Notes: a model not told the origin generated them from the sequence alone. A stretch of DNA of 18,367 nt from Bacteroidales bacterium (GCA_004557825.1 SFFL01000033.1:1-18367); one strand, 5' to 3'; counted from the stretch's first letter, positions 7,560 through 16,232 are shown. A program made the numbers and translations.

Positions 7560-7796
7560 ATGTCTGACCGCATTTCATACGAAGAAAAGAAAGAACTCCC
7601 CGACAGCGTATTCGGTCTGCCGGAACGTAGAGAATATCCTATGCCCGATGCAGCACATGTGCGCGCCGCTGAAGCATATTTCCGCTATTGTCCTGAAGAA
7701 TTGAAACCACGGCTTGCACGCGCCATCCTCGCCCGCGCTAAAGAATTCGGCGTGGATGTGGAAAGCCCCACAGTTGAGGAATACGCAGCCCGATAG
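7560..7796 (+). CDS. small conserved-type protein, 78 aa
   Basis: This is a small soluble protein. Its first third (SYEEKKELPDSVFGLPERREYP) and the following MPDAAHVRAAEAYFRY stretch resemble a short domain seen in some phage and chromosomal proteins, in which a phrase of the kind LPDSxFxxPExRxYP-DxxHxxxA precedes a helical bundle (DUF6582-like, from memory). The rest is helical (PEELKPRLARAILARAKEFGV). There is no signal peptide or membrane segment. The upstream 150 bp is AT-rich and shared with the divergent membrane-protein gene; I do not see a perfect TAnnTTTG box there. It ends in TAG and is followed 40 bp later by a terminator, so it is likely a single-gene transcript. Function unknown. 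Confidence 0.75.
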   Translation: MSDRISYEEKKELPDSVFGLPERREYPMPDAAHVRAAEAYFRYCPEELKPRLARAILARAKEFGVDVESPTVEEYAAR

Positions 7797-7835
7797 GCGC
7801 GCACCTCTGTAAAATATGTTATGCAACAGCATTTC

Positions 7836-7880
7836 AAGGGTAGAGACATCTGTAAAGGCGTCGCTACCCTTAAAATTTTC
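7836..7880 (+). terminator. terminator after the 78-aa gene
   Basis: An inverted repeat with outer arms AAGGGTAG (7836-7843) and CTACCCTT (7864-7871), continued by GAC/GTC across one mismatch, is followed by AAAATTTTC. The T-run is short, so termination strength is uncertain. It separates the 78-aa gene from the acyltransferase promoter. Confidence 0.6.
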
Positions 7881-7932
7881 TAATTCCGTAGATATTCCGT
7901 CGAAAAAGCTTTACAAACTCTGCGAATTTAGC

Positions 7933-7940
7933 TACCTTTG
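7933..7940 (+). promoter_or_regulatory. -7 promoter box (TACCTTTG) of the four-gene operon
   Basis: TACCTTTG is a strong match to TAnnTTTG. The predicted transcription start is near 7944, with a leader of about 78 nt to the ATG at 8022 (33 nt if the ATG at 7977 is used). A TTTAC at 7909-7913 lies about 20 nt upstream and may act as a weak -33 element. The box overlaps the most upstream possible start codon (TTG 7938), ruling that start out. Confidence 0.65.
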
Positions 7941-8021
7941 CCGAATAATATATCTTCAATCGCTCTCCACACACATATGTTTTCTCCGGCTCTGAGCCGA
8001 AAAAGTCAACATTATTTCATT

Positions 8022-9188
8022 ATGATACCTGAAGATTACAAAGATATTGCCCCTTACGCCGACGAAGAATTTGCAGAAAGGATGGAGCTTCTCTTGCAAG
8101 CACCCGGTTTTGCGAATGCCATTAAATACGTGCTTCCCGAAGCCGAGTTCAATCAGCTTGCCGACTCGCTCCGGCAGATTCGCGATAAAGACACCTTCCA
8201 GTCGAAAGTGATGGTGCCCATTCTTATGCGCCTGGAAGCAACGACCACCGACGGTGTATCCGACTCGGGTATCAAGGATGTAGATATGAGCCGGCCTCGA
8301 CTGTTCATCTCCAATCACCGCGACATAGTGCTCGACGCTTCATTCCTGGGGCTGGTGATGATTCGCAACGGCTATCCTGCTCAAGAAGTAGCACTCGGCG
8401 ATAACCTTCTCATATACGACTGGATAGAGCATCTGGTCCGCCTTAACAAAGGTGTGATTGTGAAGCGTAATCTCCGCCTTACCAAAGCGCTCGAAGCTGC
8501 CAAGCAGCTCAGCGGCTATATCCATTATTGTATCAATCAAAAGCACGAATCGGTCTGGATAGCACAGCGCGAGGGCCGTGCCAAAGACTCCAACGACCTC
8601 ACCCAGGAATCAGTGCTCAAAATGCTTGCCCTCGATGGAAAGTCGGAGAACATTGCAGCGCGTCTACTCGAACTTAACATCACTCCGGTAGCTATCTCAT
8701 ACGAGTACGACCCGACCGACTATCTCAAAGCGTCGGAATTCCTCGCACGGCGTCGCGACCCCGACTTCAAGAAGTCGCCCAACGACGACCTGAAGTCTAT
8801 GGAAACCGGCCTGCTCAGCTATAAAGGCCACGTGCATTACACCATCTGCCCGGAAATCAACGAAGCGCTCACACCGCTTACCGAATCGACCGACAAGGTG
8901 GAAATCATCCACACCGTATGCCGTCTTATCGACCGCTCCATCCATCTGGGCTACTACATCTACCCTATCAATTACTACGCCTACGACCGCGTGGAAGGCA
9001 ACAGCAGGTTTGCCGACAAATACACCGCCGAAGATGCGCATAAATTTGAAGAATACTTCAATAAGCAGCTCAACCTTGTGCGTCTGCCCGATGTAACTGC
9101 AGAGGAGCGCGAATTTATGCTTCACGAGATGCTGATGATGTATGCCAACCCGCTGCGCAACCGTCTTGTAGCTGAAGAAGCAAAGTAA
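8022..9188 (+). CDS. PlsC-like acyltransferase, 388 aa
   Basis: This is probably a 1-acyl-sn-glycerol-3-phosphate acyltransferase-type enzyme, transferring an acyl chain to a glycerophospholipid precursor or related lipid at the membrane. The acyltransferase blocks are visible in order: NHRDIVLD (residues 98-105, catalytic His99), GVIVKRN (144-150), AQREGRAKD (181-189, equivalent of the PEG/R block) and TPVAISYEYDP (221-231). Between His and Asp there are five residues where the common motif has four, so the exact substrate class is uncertain. There is no strong transmembrane helix, and the protein is longer than typical PlsC (about 240 aa), with a helical extension after residue 280. The ATG at 8022 (MIPEDYKDI) is preferred; an in-frame ATG at 7977 would add 15 residues. 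It is first in an operon, its stop codon directly touching the next ATG. Confidence 0.8.
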   Translation: MIPEDYKDIAPYADEEFAERMELLLQAPGFANAIKYVLPEAEFNQLADSLRQIRDKDTFQSKVMVPILMRLEATTTDGVSDSGIKDVDMSRPRLFISNHRDIVLDASFLGLVMIRNGYPAQEVALGDNLLIYDWIEHLVRLNKGVIVKRNLRLTKALEAAKQLSGYIHYCINQKHESVWIAQREGRAKDSNDLTQESVLKMLALDGKSENIAARLLELNITPVAISYEYDPTDYLKASEFLARRRDPDFKKSPNDDLKSMETGLLSYKGHVHYTICPEINEALTPLTESTDKVEIIHTVCRLIDRSIHLGYYIYPINYYAYDRVEGNSRFADKYTAEDAHKFEEYFNKQLNLVRLPDVTAEEREFMLHEMLMMYANPLRNRLVAEEAK

Positions 9189-10394
9189 ATGAGAACGCCC
9201 ATTCTGCTGGTTCTGAGCTTTCTGGCGCTGAATATCGCCACCGACTGGTATATCTTTCATCAGATTTCCGCACGGTGCCGCGACCGTCGATTTTGGCGCA
9301 CGGCTCATCTTTCAAGCTGCATACTGCTTTTCTTAGTGATGCTGGCCGGACTTTTGCTTCCGGCCAGAGAAGGCAACGACCATATGCTGCTTACCAAGAT
9401 GTGGCTTCTTTTCGGCTATCTCTCGGTGTATCTGGCTAAATATGTTGGCGTTATCTTCGATCTGATTGCATCTGTGCCTCGGCTTCTGCACCGCAGAAGA
9501 TGCAGGGCTATGACTATAACCGGCATTATATGCTCAGCTGTTTTCTTCGTTGCAATTTGGTGGGGAGCACTTATCAATCGGTTCAATATCAACCGAAACG
9601 AAGTCGACGTGCATATTCCGGAATTGCCGGCTCAGTTCGAGGGCTACCGCATAGTGCAGTTTTCCGACATTCACGTGGGTTCATTTAATTCCGACACAAC
9701 TTTTGTGAGTAAGATTGTCGACAGCATCAATGCAGCTTCACCCGATCTGATTGTATTTACCGGCGACATTGTCAATCGCAAAACTGCAGAAATCAGTCCA
9801 TTTATAAAAACATTCTCGCGTCTGAATGCCCCCGACGGAGCCTTTGCCATTCTGGGCAATCACGACTACGGCGACTATATGACCTGGTCCTCTTCCGCTG
9901 CCAAAACCGGAAATATGGAAGACCTCTATTCTGCCTATCGTGAAACCGGTATGCGCCTGCTGCGCAACGAGACCGTGTGGCTCCGTCACGGCTCCGACTC
10001 TATCGCGCTGATTGGTGTGGAAAATATCGGCGACCCGCCATTCCCGGTTTACGGGTCTTTGCAAAAAGCCTATCCCCGGCTCGGCGACCGCAATACGAAA
10101 ATCCTGCTCAGTCATAATCCGGCTCACTGGGTCGACTCCATACGAAACCGCAGTGATGTGAATGTGTCGCTGACACTTTCCGGCCATACCCACGCTATGC
10201 AGATCGAAGTGCTGGGCCTCTCCCCTGCGGCCTTTCGGTATGCCACCTGGGGTGGGTTATACGATGATTACAGCAAACTCTCATCCGGTCCGCTGCATCA
10301 ACTGTATGTAAATATCGGATGCGGCACTGTAGGACTGCCGATGCGCCTTGGCGCCACACCCGAAATCACAGTGCTTACCTTACACTGCAAATAA
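9189..10394 (+). CDS. membrane-anchored metallophosphoesterase, 401 aa
   Basis: This is a calcineurin-like phosphoesterase with a membrane-spanning N-terminus. Four hydrophobic segments lie at about residues 4-25, 41-58, 70-92 and 108-129. The catalytic domain follows with all metal-binding motifs: FSDIHVG (158-164), TGDIVNR (191-197), LGNHDYG (222-228), LSHNP (307-311) and SGHTH (331-335). This layout matches the YkuE/YaeI-type phosphoesterases, some of which act on lipids such as UDP-diacylglucosamine; the real substrate here is unknown. The ATG follows directly on the acyltransferase stop with no gap, so the two are probably translationally coupled. An acyltransferase next to a membrane phosphoesterase suggests a shared envelope-lipid role, which is inference. 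Tex follows after 17 nt. Confidence 0.88.
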   Translation: MRTPILLVLSFLALNIATDWYIFHQISARCRDRRFWRTAHLSSCILLFLVMLAGLLLPAREGNDHMLLTKMWLLFGYLSVYLAKYVGVIFDLIASVPRLLHRRRCRAMTITGIICSAVFFVAIWWGALINRFNINRNEVDVHIPELPAQFEGYRIVQFSDIHVGSFNSDTTFVSKIVDSINAASPDLIVFTGDIVNRKTAEISPFIKTFSRLNAPDGAFAILGNHDYGDYMTWSSSAAKTGNMEDLYSAYRETGMRLLRNETVWLRHGSDSIALIGVENIGDPPFPVYGSLQKAYPRLGDRNTKILLSHNPAHWVDSIRNRSDVNVSLTLSGHTHAMQIEVLGLSPAAFRYATWGGLYDDYSKLSSGPLHQLYVNIGCGTVGLPMRLGATPEITVLTLHCK

Positions 10395-10411
10395 TTCTCT
10401 CAATCTATCCT

Positions 10412-12547
10412 ATGCCTACCATCCAGCAAATCATAGCTCAGGAAATGAACCTGCCTGAGGCGCGGGTCAATGCCACTTTGAAGCTCCTGGCCGAGGGAGC
10501 CACCATCCCGTTCATTTCAAGATACCGCAAGGAAGTGACCGGCGGTATGGACGAGGTGACTATCTTTAATATCGCCGAACGCTTCGACGCGTTGCGTGAG
10601 TTGGCCGACCGTAAGCTCTACATCCTTCAGGCTATTGAGGCACAGGAAAAACTCACGCCCGAACTGCGCGAGAAAATCGAGAACTCCTATGATGCCGCGG
10701 AGATTGAGGATTTATATCTTCCCTATAAACCGAAACGGCGTACTAAGGCGCAGGTGGCTCGCGAAAACGGGCTGGAACCTCTGGCTAAAATCATTATGGC
10801 CCGCCATAGCGCCAACCCTGAAGAGCAGGCTGCAAAATTTCTCAACGACAATGTTAAGGATGCCGAGGCAGCAATTGACGGCGCAGCCGATATCATCGCC
10901 GAATGGATCAGCGAGGACCAGCGCACACGTCGTCAGGTGAGGAATCGCTTCCAGCGTACTGCCCGAATTATTTCCGCAGCTGTAAAGGCAAAAGAAGAGG
11001 AAGCCGACAAATACCGTTCATACTTCAAAGTGAATGAATCGCTTGCCAACTGTTCCTCGCACCGCTATCTGGCTATGCGCCGCGGGCAAGCCGAGGGTTT
11101 GCTGAAGGTAAGTGTGGAAATCGACGACGATGCTATGATAGGTCGCATCCGCCAGGACTTCACGAAACCGGGCGGCTCTAAGAAGTGTCAGGAAATCGTT
11201 GACCGTTCGGTGGCCGACGCATATAAGCGTCTGATTAAGCCTTCGATTACCACCGAAGTAGAAAACGATGCCAAACTGCGGGCCGATCGCGGTGCCATCG
11301 AGGCTTTCGCCTCGAATGTTCACCAGTTGCTGCTGGCCCCACCGCTGGGTGCTCGTCCGGTTATGGGTGTCGACCCCGGCTACCGCACTGGATGCAAGAT
11401 TGTCTGCCTCGATGCCAACGGCAATCTGCTGCATCACGACGTGATATATCCCACTCCTCCGCGAAATTATATACTCGACGCACAAAAGCGCGTGCTTATG
11501 CTCGTGGAGCGCTACGGCGTGGAAGCAATCGCCATAGGCAACGGCACCGCATCGCGCGAGACCGAGAAGTTTATGCGCTCACTGCAATATCCGCATAAGG
11601 TGGAGATTTTTGTGGTAAGCGAAGATGGCGCGTCGGTGTATTCAGCTTCGAAAATCGCCCGCGACGAATTCCCCGACCAGGATGTGACAGTGCGCGGCGC
11701 CGTTTCCATTGGCCGACGACTGATGGACCCTCTGGCCGAACTGGTTAAAATCGACCCGAAGTCGATTGGCGTAGGTCAGTATCAGCACGATGTAGACCAG
11801 ACGATGCTCAAACGTCAGCTCGATGCCACAGTGGAGTCGTGCGTAAATACCGTCGGTATTGATGTGAACACTGCCTCACGGCAGCTGCTCAGCTACGTTT
11901 CGGGCATAGGCGATACACTGGCGGCAAATATCGTGAACTATCGCGCAGAGCACGGCGATTTCACCTCGAGGGCTTCTCTGCTGAAAGTGCCGCGCCTGGG
12001 GCCGAAGGCATATGAGCAATGCGCCGGATTCCTGCGCGTGCGCAACAGTCGCAATATCCTCGACAACACTGCAGTGCATCCTGAAAGGTATCCCATTGTA
12101 GAACGAATCGCGCGCGAAAGCGGCCACTCAATCGCTGACCTGGTGGCTAATCCGGCTTTGCTCGACGAAATCGACCTTAACAAGTATGTCGACGATCAGG
12201 TGGGACTGCCCACCCTCACCGACATTATCGCTGAGCTGCGAAAACCGGGGCGCGACCCGCGCGAAAAGGCTACCGAGTTTTCGTTTGACGATGCCATAAC
12301 CGACATTTCCGACCTGCACGAAGGTATGATTCTCCCCGGCATTGTCAATAATATCACCGATTTCGGTGCATTTATCGACCTTGGAGTCCACACCTCCGGA
12401 CTGATTCACATTTCGCAGATGGGCGACCGGCGCGTGAAGCATCCGTCGGAAGTGCTCAAACTGCGGCAGACCATCAAGGTGCGCGTTATCGGCGTTGACC
12501 TTGATCGCAAACGCATATCGCTTTCACTTAGAGGCGTAGAGCAATAA
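10412..12547 (+). CDS. tex: Tex family S1 RNA-binding transcription accessory protein, 711 aa
   Basis: Tex is a cytoplasmic nucleic-acid-binding protein related to eukaryotic Spt6. The helical N-terminus starts TIQQIIAQEMNLPEARV and holds the family-typical GATIPFISRYRKEVTGG. A YqgF/RNase H-like domain begins near residue 318 (GVDPGYRTGCK). Helix-hairpin-helix motifs lie at about 490-545 (VSGIGDTLAANIV, VPRLGPKAYEQCAGFLRV). An S1 domain ends the protein, about 635-706 (EGMILPGIVNNITDFGAFID, GLIHISQM). The length is within the Tex range of 700-780 aa. The ATG at 10412 is chosen because it gives the conserved N-terminus and leaves a 17-nt gap after the phosphoesterase; an upstream in-frame start would overlap that gene by 76 bp. 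folK follows after one base. Confidence 0.95.
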   Translation: MPTIQQIIAQEMNLPEARVNATLKLLAEGATIPFISRYRKEVTGGMDEVTIFNIAERFDALRELADRKLYILQAIEAQEKLTPELREKIENSYDAAEIEDLYLPYKPKRRTKAQVARENGLEPLAKIIMARHSANPEEQAAKFLNDNVKDAEAAIDGAADIIAEWISEDQRTRRQVRNRFQRTARIISAAVKAKEEEADKYRSYFKVNESLANCSSHRYLAMRRGQAEGLLKVSVEIDDDAMIGRIRQDFTKPGGSKKCQEIVDRSVADAYKRLIKPSITTEVENDAKLRADRGAIEAFASNVHQLLLAPPLGARPVMGVDPGYRTGCKIVCLDANGNLLHHDVIYPTPPRNYILDAQKRVLMLVERYGVEAIAIGNGTASRETEKFMRSLQYPHKVEIFVVSEDGASVYSASKIARDEFPDQDVTVRGAVSIGRRLMDPLAELVKIDPKSIGVGQYQHDVDQTMLKRQLDATVESCVNTVGIDVNTASRQLLSYVSGIGDTLAANIVNYRAEHGDFTSRASLLKVPRLGPKAYEQCAGFLRVRNSRNILDNTAVHPERYPIVERIARESGHSIADLVANPALLDEIDLNKYVDDQVGLPTLTDIIAELRKPGRDPREKATEFSFDDAITDISDLHEGMILPGIVNNITDFGAFIDLGVHTSGLIHISQMGDRRVKHPSEVLKLRQTIKVRVIGVDLDRKRISLSLRGVEQ

Positions 12548-12548
12548 T

Positions 12549-12917
12549 ATGGCCAAGTACATTATTTCTGCCGGAAGTAACCTACCCGATGGTCTTCATC
12601 GGGTAGAAGAGGCTATAGTATGGCTTGAAGAGATTGGCGAAATCGTTTCTATGACAGCCATTTACAGCACTCCGGACTCCAACGACAGTACGGCCGCTCC
12701 ATATTTCAATGCCATAATAATAATCAACTACTCCGATTCTTCAGAGAGTCTGAATCGGCTGCTTAAATCTTACGAGGAGAAAATGGGTCGGGAACACGGC
12801 ACACCGCAGGTGGTAATCGATCTTGACCTTCTCGCCTTCGACGGCGTAGCCCTAAGGCCGCGCGACCTCTTGGCGCCTCATTTTCTCAAAGGGTTGCCGA
12901 TGCTCCGGGTCAAATAG
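12549..12917 (+). CDS. folK: FolK-like HPPK (folate pathway pyrophosphokinase), 122 aa
   Basis: This is a probable 6-hydroxymethyl-7,8-dihydropterin pyrophosphokinase, which transfers pyrophosphate from ATP to the pterin before condensation with p-aminobenzoate. The N-terminal GSNLPDGL (residues 9-16), PYFNA (51-55) and the metal-binding pair in VVIDLDLLAFDG (Asp91 and Asp93) fit the family. It is short: typical HPPK is about 150-170 aa, and the loop before the aspartates (GREHGTPQ) lacks the usual Arg/Trp-rich sequence. Shorter divergent FolK-like proteins of this style occur in Bacteroidetes, so activity is likely but not certain. It starts one base after the tex stop and is the last gene of the operon. 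A perfect 10-bp inverted repeat lies within codons 12-20. It is convergent with comEC. Confidence 0.72.
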   Translation: MAKYIISAGSNLPDGLHRVEEAIVWLEEIGEIVSMTAIYSTPDSNDSTAAPYFNAIIIINYSDSSESLNRLLKSYEEKMGREHGTPQVVIDLDLLAFDGVALRPRDLLAPHFLKGLPMLRVK

Positions 12918-12954
12918 CTTCGGCCATTTGCCGACAACCTATTGCGATGAAAAA

Positions 12955-14973
12955 TTATAGTTCGAGGTTAAGGCTATAAGGAATCCCGGCTTCCGACAAT
13001 TCCGTAGCAAGTCGTTGCCGTATCTGCGCCGGAAGAGCGGGCGACAGGACGATGCGTGGTTTAGCCTGCATTAGGTTCTCCCTATTTAAGTATTCTGTCA
13101 GCTCATCGCCACTACCATTGAATCCGGCACTGATAATTATTACATCCGGCTGCCCGACAGGCTTTGGTGCGGAAGCTAATTTTCGGATAATCACTATCCT
13201 TCTGTTTCCTACAGTTGTGCTTCCTCCGCACTTCGCCACAGCATCGTCAAACCCCATCACGGTATCTATCACTGCTCTACGATAGCCAAGATAATCGGCC
13301 AGACGAACCTCTGCCCTTTCCCGGATTTCCCCATAGTGGCGTGGATGAGCATCGGTAATAATTCGAGCGTGGTTGCCGTTCCGCTCAAGCAAGCATATTT
13401 CCATCGATTCATCCATGGCATATACCTCATTCTGAGGATAATCCACTTTGGCTACAAAATTCAGAGCTACAGAAAAAACTATCACAGCAATTCCATTGAC
13501 CAGCCACACTTTGCTGCGCCAAACCCAGCCTCTCCAGAGCATAAAGATTCCGACATAAATCAGCAGCATTACCCACGCCGGGTAATAAATGCCCGAGCCT
13601 ATTTCGCTGCCGGGAAGCATCACGGTAAACCCGGCAAGAAAGTCTATAAGACGGAACATCTGTTCTACAATGTTCGTCAGCAACACAGGGTGGAAACCGA
13701 TGAAGCCGCCCAAAACCATCATCACTCCTCCGCCAAGCATCCAGGGCAATATCAGCGATACGGGGATATTCGCTACAAGAAACCAGAGCGGGAAATAATG
13801 GAATCGCCATGCAGCAAGCGGTCCGGTGGCTATCATTGCCGCGATGGGCACGCTCAATAATGGCAGAATAATCCTGACAAGTCTATATCGGTAAATGCGA
13901 AGCCGCTTGATGGCATCGAGCAGCGGCGACATAAACATCACGATTCCGGCCACGGCAAGCACCGATAACTGAAAGCCTATTGAAAAGAGCATTGTCGGAG
14001 CAAAAAGCAGTATCAGCAGCACCGACACGCAAAGCATATTCATAGTGTTGCCGCGTTTGCCGGATATCTCTCCCAACAGCACAAACGTGGCCATTATCAC
14101 CGCTCGGAGCACCGACGGCGACATTCCCGTTAGCAGTGCATATCCCCACAGCAGCGCAATGGTAAACAAAGACGCATACCGGCTTGCTCCTGCCATTTGC
14201 GTCGGCAACAGCATAATGGCAATAATAAGCGCGATGGTGGAGATGTGGGTACCGCTCAGAGCGGTTATATGGGCCAGTCCGGCTCGCTGCAATTCCTGCC
14301 GCCTATCGCTTTCGATATTGTTCTGGCCAAGCAGCACGGCTGTGAGGAATTGCGATGCCGGAGCCGAAAGACCCGACTCATCCACAACATCCACGCATCG
14401 ATGATGAAGTCGGTTAAACCATCCTTGCACACCGGAGGCTTCAGCCGTTACTTCAAAACTGTCAGCTTTGCACCGCGCGGAGATGCTTCGGGTGAGCAAG
14501 AAGTTACTGTTGGTAATCTCATCCGGAACACTTTGCGGCCGACCCGGCGGCAGGAGTACTCCCTTGAATCGCACCTGCTCACCTTTCTCTATATAATAAG
14601 GATAGTCGGCAACGCTCACAAGAAGATTCACCCCGTCGGAGGTTTTTACCACGCACTGCTGTATGTTGCCATAATCGCGCACTTCGGTTACGCTGCCTGT
14701 GACTGTGCCGGAGGTACCTGTAGCAATGCTTTTCGGCAAGGCGAAATACATAACCAGCGCTCCGGCCAATGAAGCCAACGCCGTAAGCGATAATCGGGGC
14801 AACTTCCTTATCAAGCCCACTATTACAGCCAACACCACGATTGCAAGGCAAGCCCAAAGAGGAAGGCCATAAGCCATTATAGCTATGCCGCAGATCAACC
14901 CCAACGCCGGAAGCAGAGCCGGAAGCTCGGCGAGCGTCCAACCGAAGGATTTTATATGTTGATTCGACTGCAT
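12955..14973 (-). CDS. comEC: ComEC/Rec2 family DNA uptake channel protein, 672 aa
   Basis: ComEC forms the inner-membrane channel through which single-stranded DNA enters the cell in natural transformation. An N-terminal pair of hydrophobic segments is followed by a soluble OB-fold-like region (residues about 85-185), then the conserved channel core with AGLAHITALSGTHIS (about 231-245), the ComEC competence-domain signature, and about eight membrane helices to residue 500. The C-terminal 170 residues are soluble but lack recognisable metallo-beta-lactamase HxHxD residues, so a nuclease domain seems degenerate or absent. The ATG at 14973 is preferred over a start at 15009, because a TAACTTTG promoter box covers the latter. 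It is divergent from the YeiH gene and convergent with folK, from which it is separated by 37 nt. Whether this organism is competent cannot be told from one gene. Confidence 0.9.
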   Translation of the reverse strand: MQSNQHIKSFGWTLAELPALLPALGLICGIAIMAYGLPLWACLAIVVLAVIVGLIRKLPRLSLTALASLAGALVMYFALPKSIATGTSGTVTGSVTEVRDYGNIQQCVVKTSDGVNLLVSVADYPYYIEKGEQVRFKGVLLPPGRPQSVPDEITNSNFLLTRSISARCKADSFEVTAEASGVQGWFNRLHHRCVDVVDESGLSAPASQFLTAVLLGQNNIESDRRQELQRAGLAHITALSGTHISTIALIIAIMLLPTQMAGASRYASLFTIALLWGYALLTGMSPSVLRAVIMATFVLLGEISGKRGNTMNMLCVSVLLILLFAPTMLFSIGFQLSVLAVAGIVMFMSPLLDAIKRLRIYRYRLVRIILPLLSVPIAAMIATGPLAAWRFHYFPLWFLVANIPVSLILPWMLGGGVMMVLGGFIGFHPVLLTNIVEQMFRLIDFLAGFTVMLPGSEIGSGIYYPAWVMLLIYVGIFMLWRGWVWRSKVWLVNGIAVIVFSVALNFVAKVDYPQNEVYAMDESMEICLLERNGNHARIITDAHPRHYGEIRERAEVRLADYLGYRRAVIDTVMGFDDAVAKCGGSTTVGNRRIVIIRKLASAPKPVGQPDVIIISAGFNGSGDELTEYLNRENLMQAKPRIVLSPALPAQIRQRLATELSEAGIPYSLNLEL

Positions 14974-15006
14974 AACTAATTTTAGGTTTTCTATTGTTAG
15001 CTGATA

Positions 15007-15014
15007 CAAAGTTA
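15007..15014 (-). promoter_or_regulatory. -7 promoter box (TAACTTTG) of comEC
   Basis: The minus strand reads TAACTTTG, matching TAnnTTTG. It predicts a start near 15003 and a leader of about 30 nt before the ATG at 14973. It is 55 bp from the divergent TACCTTTG box of the exporter gene, so the two promoters are back to back. Confidence 0.5.
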
Positions 15015-15069
15015 AGTAAAACCATCGTTATACACCATTTTCCAGACCGAAAAATTGAAAAATAATAGT

Positions 15070-15077
15070 TACCTTTG
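15070..15077 (+). promoter_or_regulatory. -7 promoter box (TACCTTTG) of the YeiH-type gene
   Basis: TACCTTTG is a strong match to TAnnTTTG. The predicted start near 15081 gives a 45-nt leader to the ATG at 15126. No exact -33 TTTG is visible in the A-rich stretch upstream. Confidence 0.6.
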
Positions 15078-15125
15078 CGCCAAAATTCACACACTTTACT
15101 TCAAACATATCAATCTTTATAACCT

Positions 15126-16157
15126 ATGCTCACTGAAAAAAGAAGCAGTATGCTCCACGGAGTGCTGCTGATCGGCCTCTTCTCGTGCGCCGCTTTCTAC
15201 ATAGGCGAAGCCCAGTTCTTTAAGGAAATTTCTTTCAGCCCGATGATTATCGGCATTATCCTGGGTATGCTTTACGCCAATTCGCTCCGCAACAATCTGC
15301 CCGAAACATGGGTGCCCGGCATCCAGTTCTGCTCGAAAAAGCTCCTGCGCCTCGGCATCATTCTCTACGGTTTCCGCCTTACCTTCCAGCAAGTGATTGA
15401 GGTAGGTACCGCTGGCATTATGGTCGACGTAATCGTGGTGATTGTCACCATTTTGGGCGGCGTCTGGATAGGCAAACTCCTCAAGATGGACCGCGACATT
15501 GCCCTGCTCACCTCCATCGGTAGCGGCATATGCGGCGCTGCAGCCGTGCTCGGTGCCGAATCCACTATTCAGACCAAGCCGTACAAGACTGCCGTTGCCG
15601 TGGCCACTGTCGTAATATTCGGTACACTCTCGATGTTCCTCTACCCCATCGCCTACCGTGCCGGCTTCCTTGGCCTCACACCCGAACAGATGGGCATTTA
15701 CGCCGGTTCTACGCTCCACGAAGTAGCTCACGCTGTGGGTGCCGGCAACGCTATGGGTCAGGAAGTCAGCGACATCGCCATCATCGTGAAAATGATTCGC
15801 GTGATGCTTCTGGTGCCCGTGCTCCTCAGCCTTGGCTACTGGGTAGCGCTCCAGGCGCAGAAAAATCCGTCGGCATCCGGTTCGGGCAAACTCACAGTTC
15901 CCTGGTTTGCGTTCGGATTCCTGCTGGTAATCGGTTTCAACTCATTTAATCTCTTGCCGGAATCTGCAATCAAATTCATCGAATACGTCGACACATTCCT
16001 GCTCACAATGGCTATGGTGGCCCTCGGCGCAGAAACGTCGATCGACAAATTCAAAAAAGCCGGTGCAAAACCGTTTATCCTCGCCGCCATCCTCTATGTA
16101 TGGCTCATTGTCGGCGGCTGGGCACTCGCCCGCTACGTCGCTCCCGTCTTCCTGTAA
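15126..16157 (+). CDS. yeiH: YeiH family (UPF0324) putative exporter, 343 aa
   Basis: This is a polytopic inner-membrane protein of the YeiH family, often annotated as a putative sulfate exporter, although substrate evidence for the family is limited. It has about ten hydrophobic helices. The signatures GSGICGAAAVLGAE (about residues 132-145) and GSTLHEVAHAVGAG (about 198-211) are typical and sit at the expected places, and the length is usual for the family. The start MLTEKRSS at 15126 lies 45 nt after the predicted transcription start. It is transcribed alone: divergent from comEC and ended by a strong terminator 20 bp after its stop. Confidence 0.9.
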   Translation: MLTEKRSSMLHGVLLIGLFSCAAFYIGEAQFFKEISFSPMIIGIILGMLYANSLRNNLPETWVPGIQFCSKKLLRLGIILYGFRLTFQQVIEVGTAGIMVDVIVVIVTILGGVWIGKLLKMDRDIALLTSIGSGICGAAAVLGAESTIQTKPYKTAVAVATVVIFGTLSMFLYPIAYRAGFLGLTPEQMGIYAGSTLHEVAHAVGAGNAMGQEVSDIAIIVKMIRVMLLVPVLLSLGYWVALQAQKNPSASGSGKLTVPWFAFGFLLVIGFNSFNLLPESAIKFIEYVDTFLLTMAMVALGAETSIDKFKKAGAKPFILAAILYVWLIVGGWALARYVAPVFL

Positions 16158-16177
16158 AACAACAATCATCTGATATT

Positions 16178-16217
16178 CAACCGGTTTGGCTTTACATAGC
16201 CAGACCGGTTGCTTTTT
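16178..16217 (+). terminator. strong rho-independent terminator after yeiH
   Basis: A fully paired 14-bp stem (16178-16191 with 16198-16211, one G-U pair; arms CAACCGGTTTGGCT and AGCCAGACCGGTTG), loop TTACAT, is followed by CTTTTT. This is the clearest intrinsic terminator in the window. Confidence 0.92.
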
Positions 16218-16232
16218 ACAATTGATCTAAAA

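Noticed and set aside
12919..12933. Short TCGGC/GCCGA hairpin between folK and comEC
   Set aside because: Only a 5-bp stem with no T-run on either strand; not enough to call a bidirectional terminator.
13336..13860. Plus-strand 174-codon frame opposite comEC
   Set aside because: It lies wholly inside the membrane-channel coding sequence and its translation has no coherent domain pattern.
15117..15731. Minus-strand 204-codon frame opposite yeiH
   Set aside because: It is the antisense shadow of a gene with family signatures and a promoter; Glu/His/Asn-rich translation.
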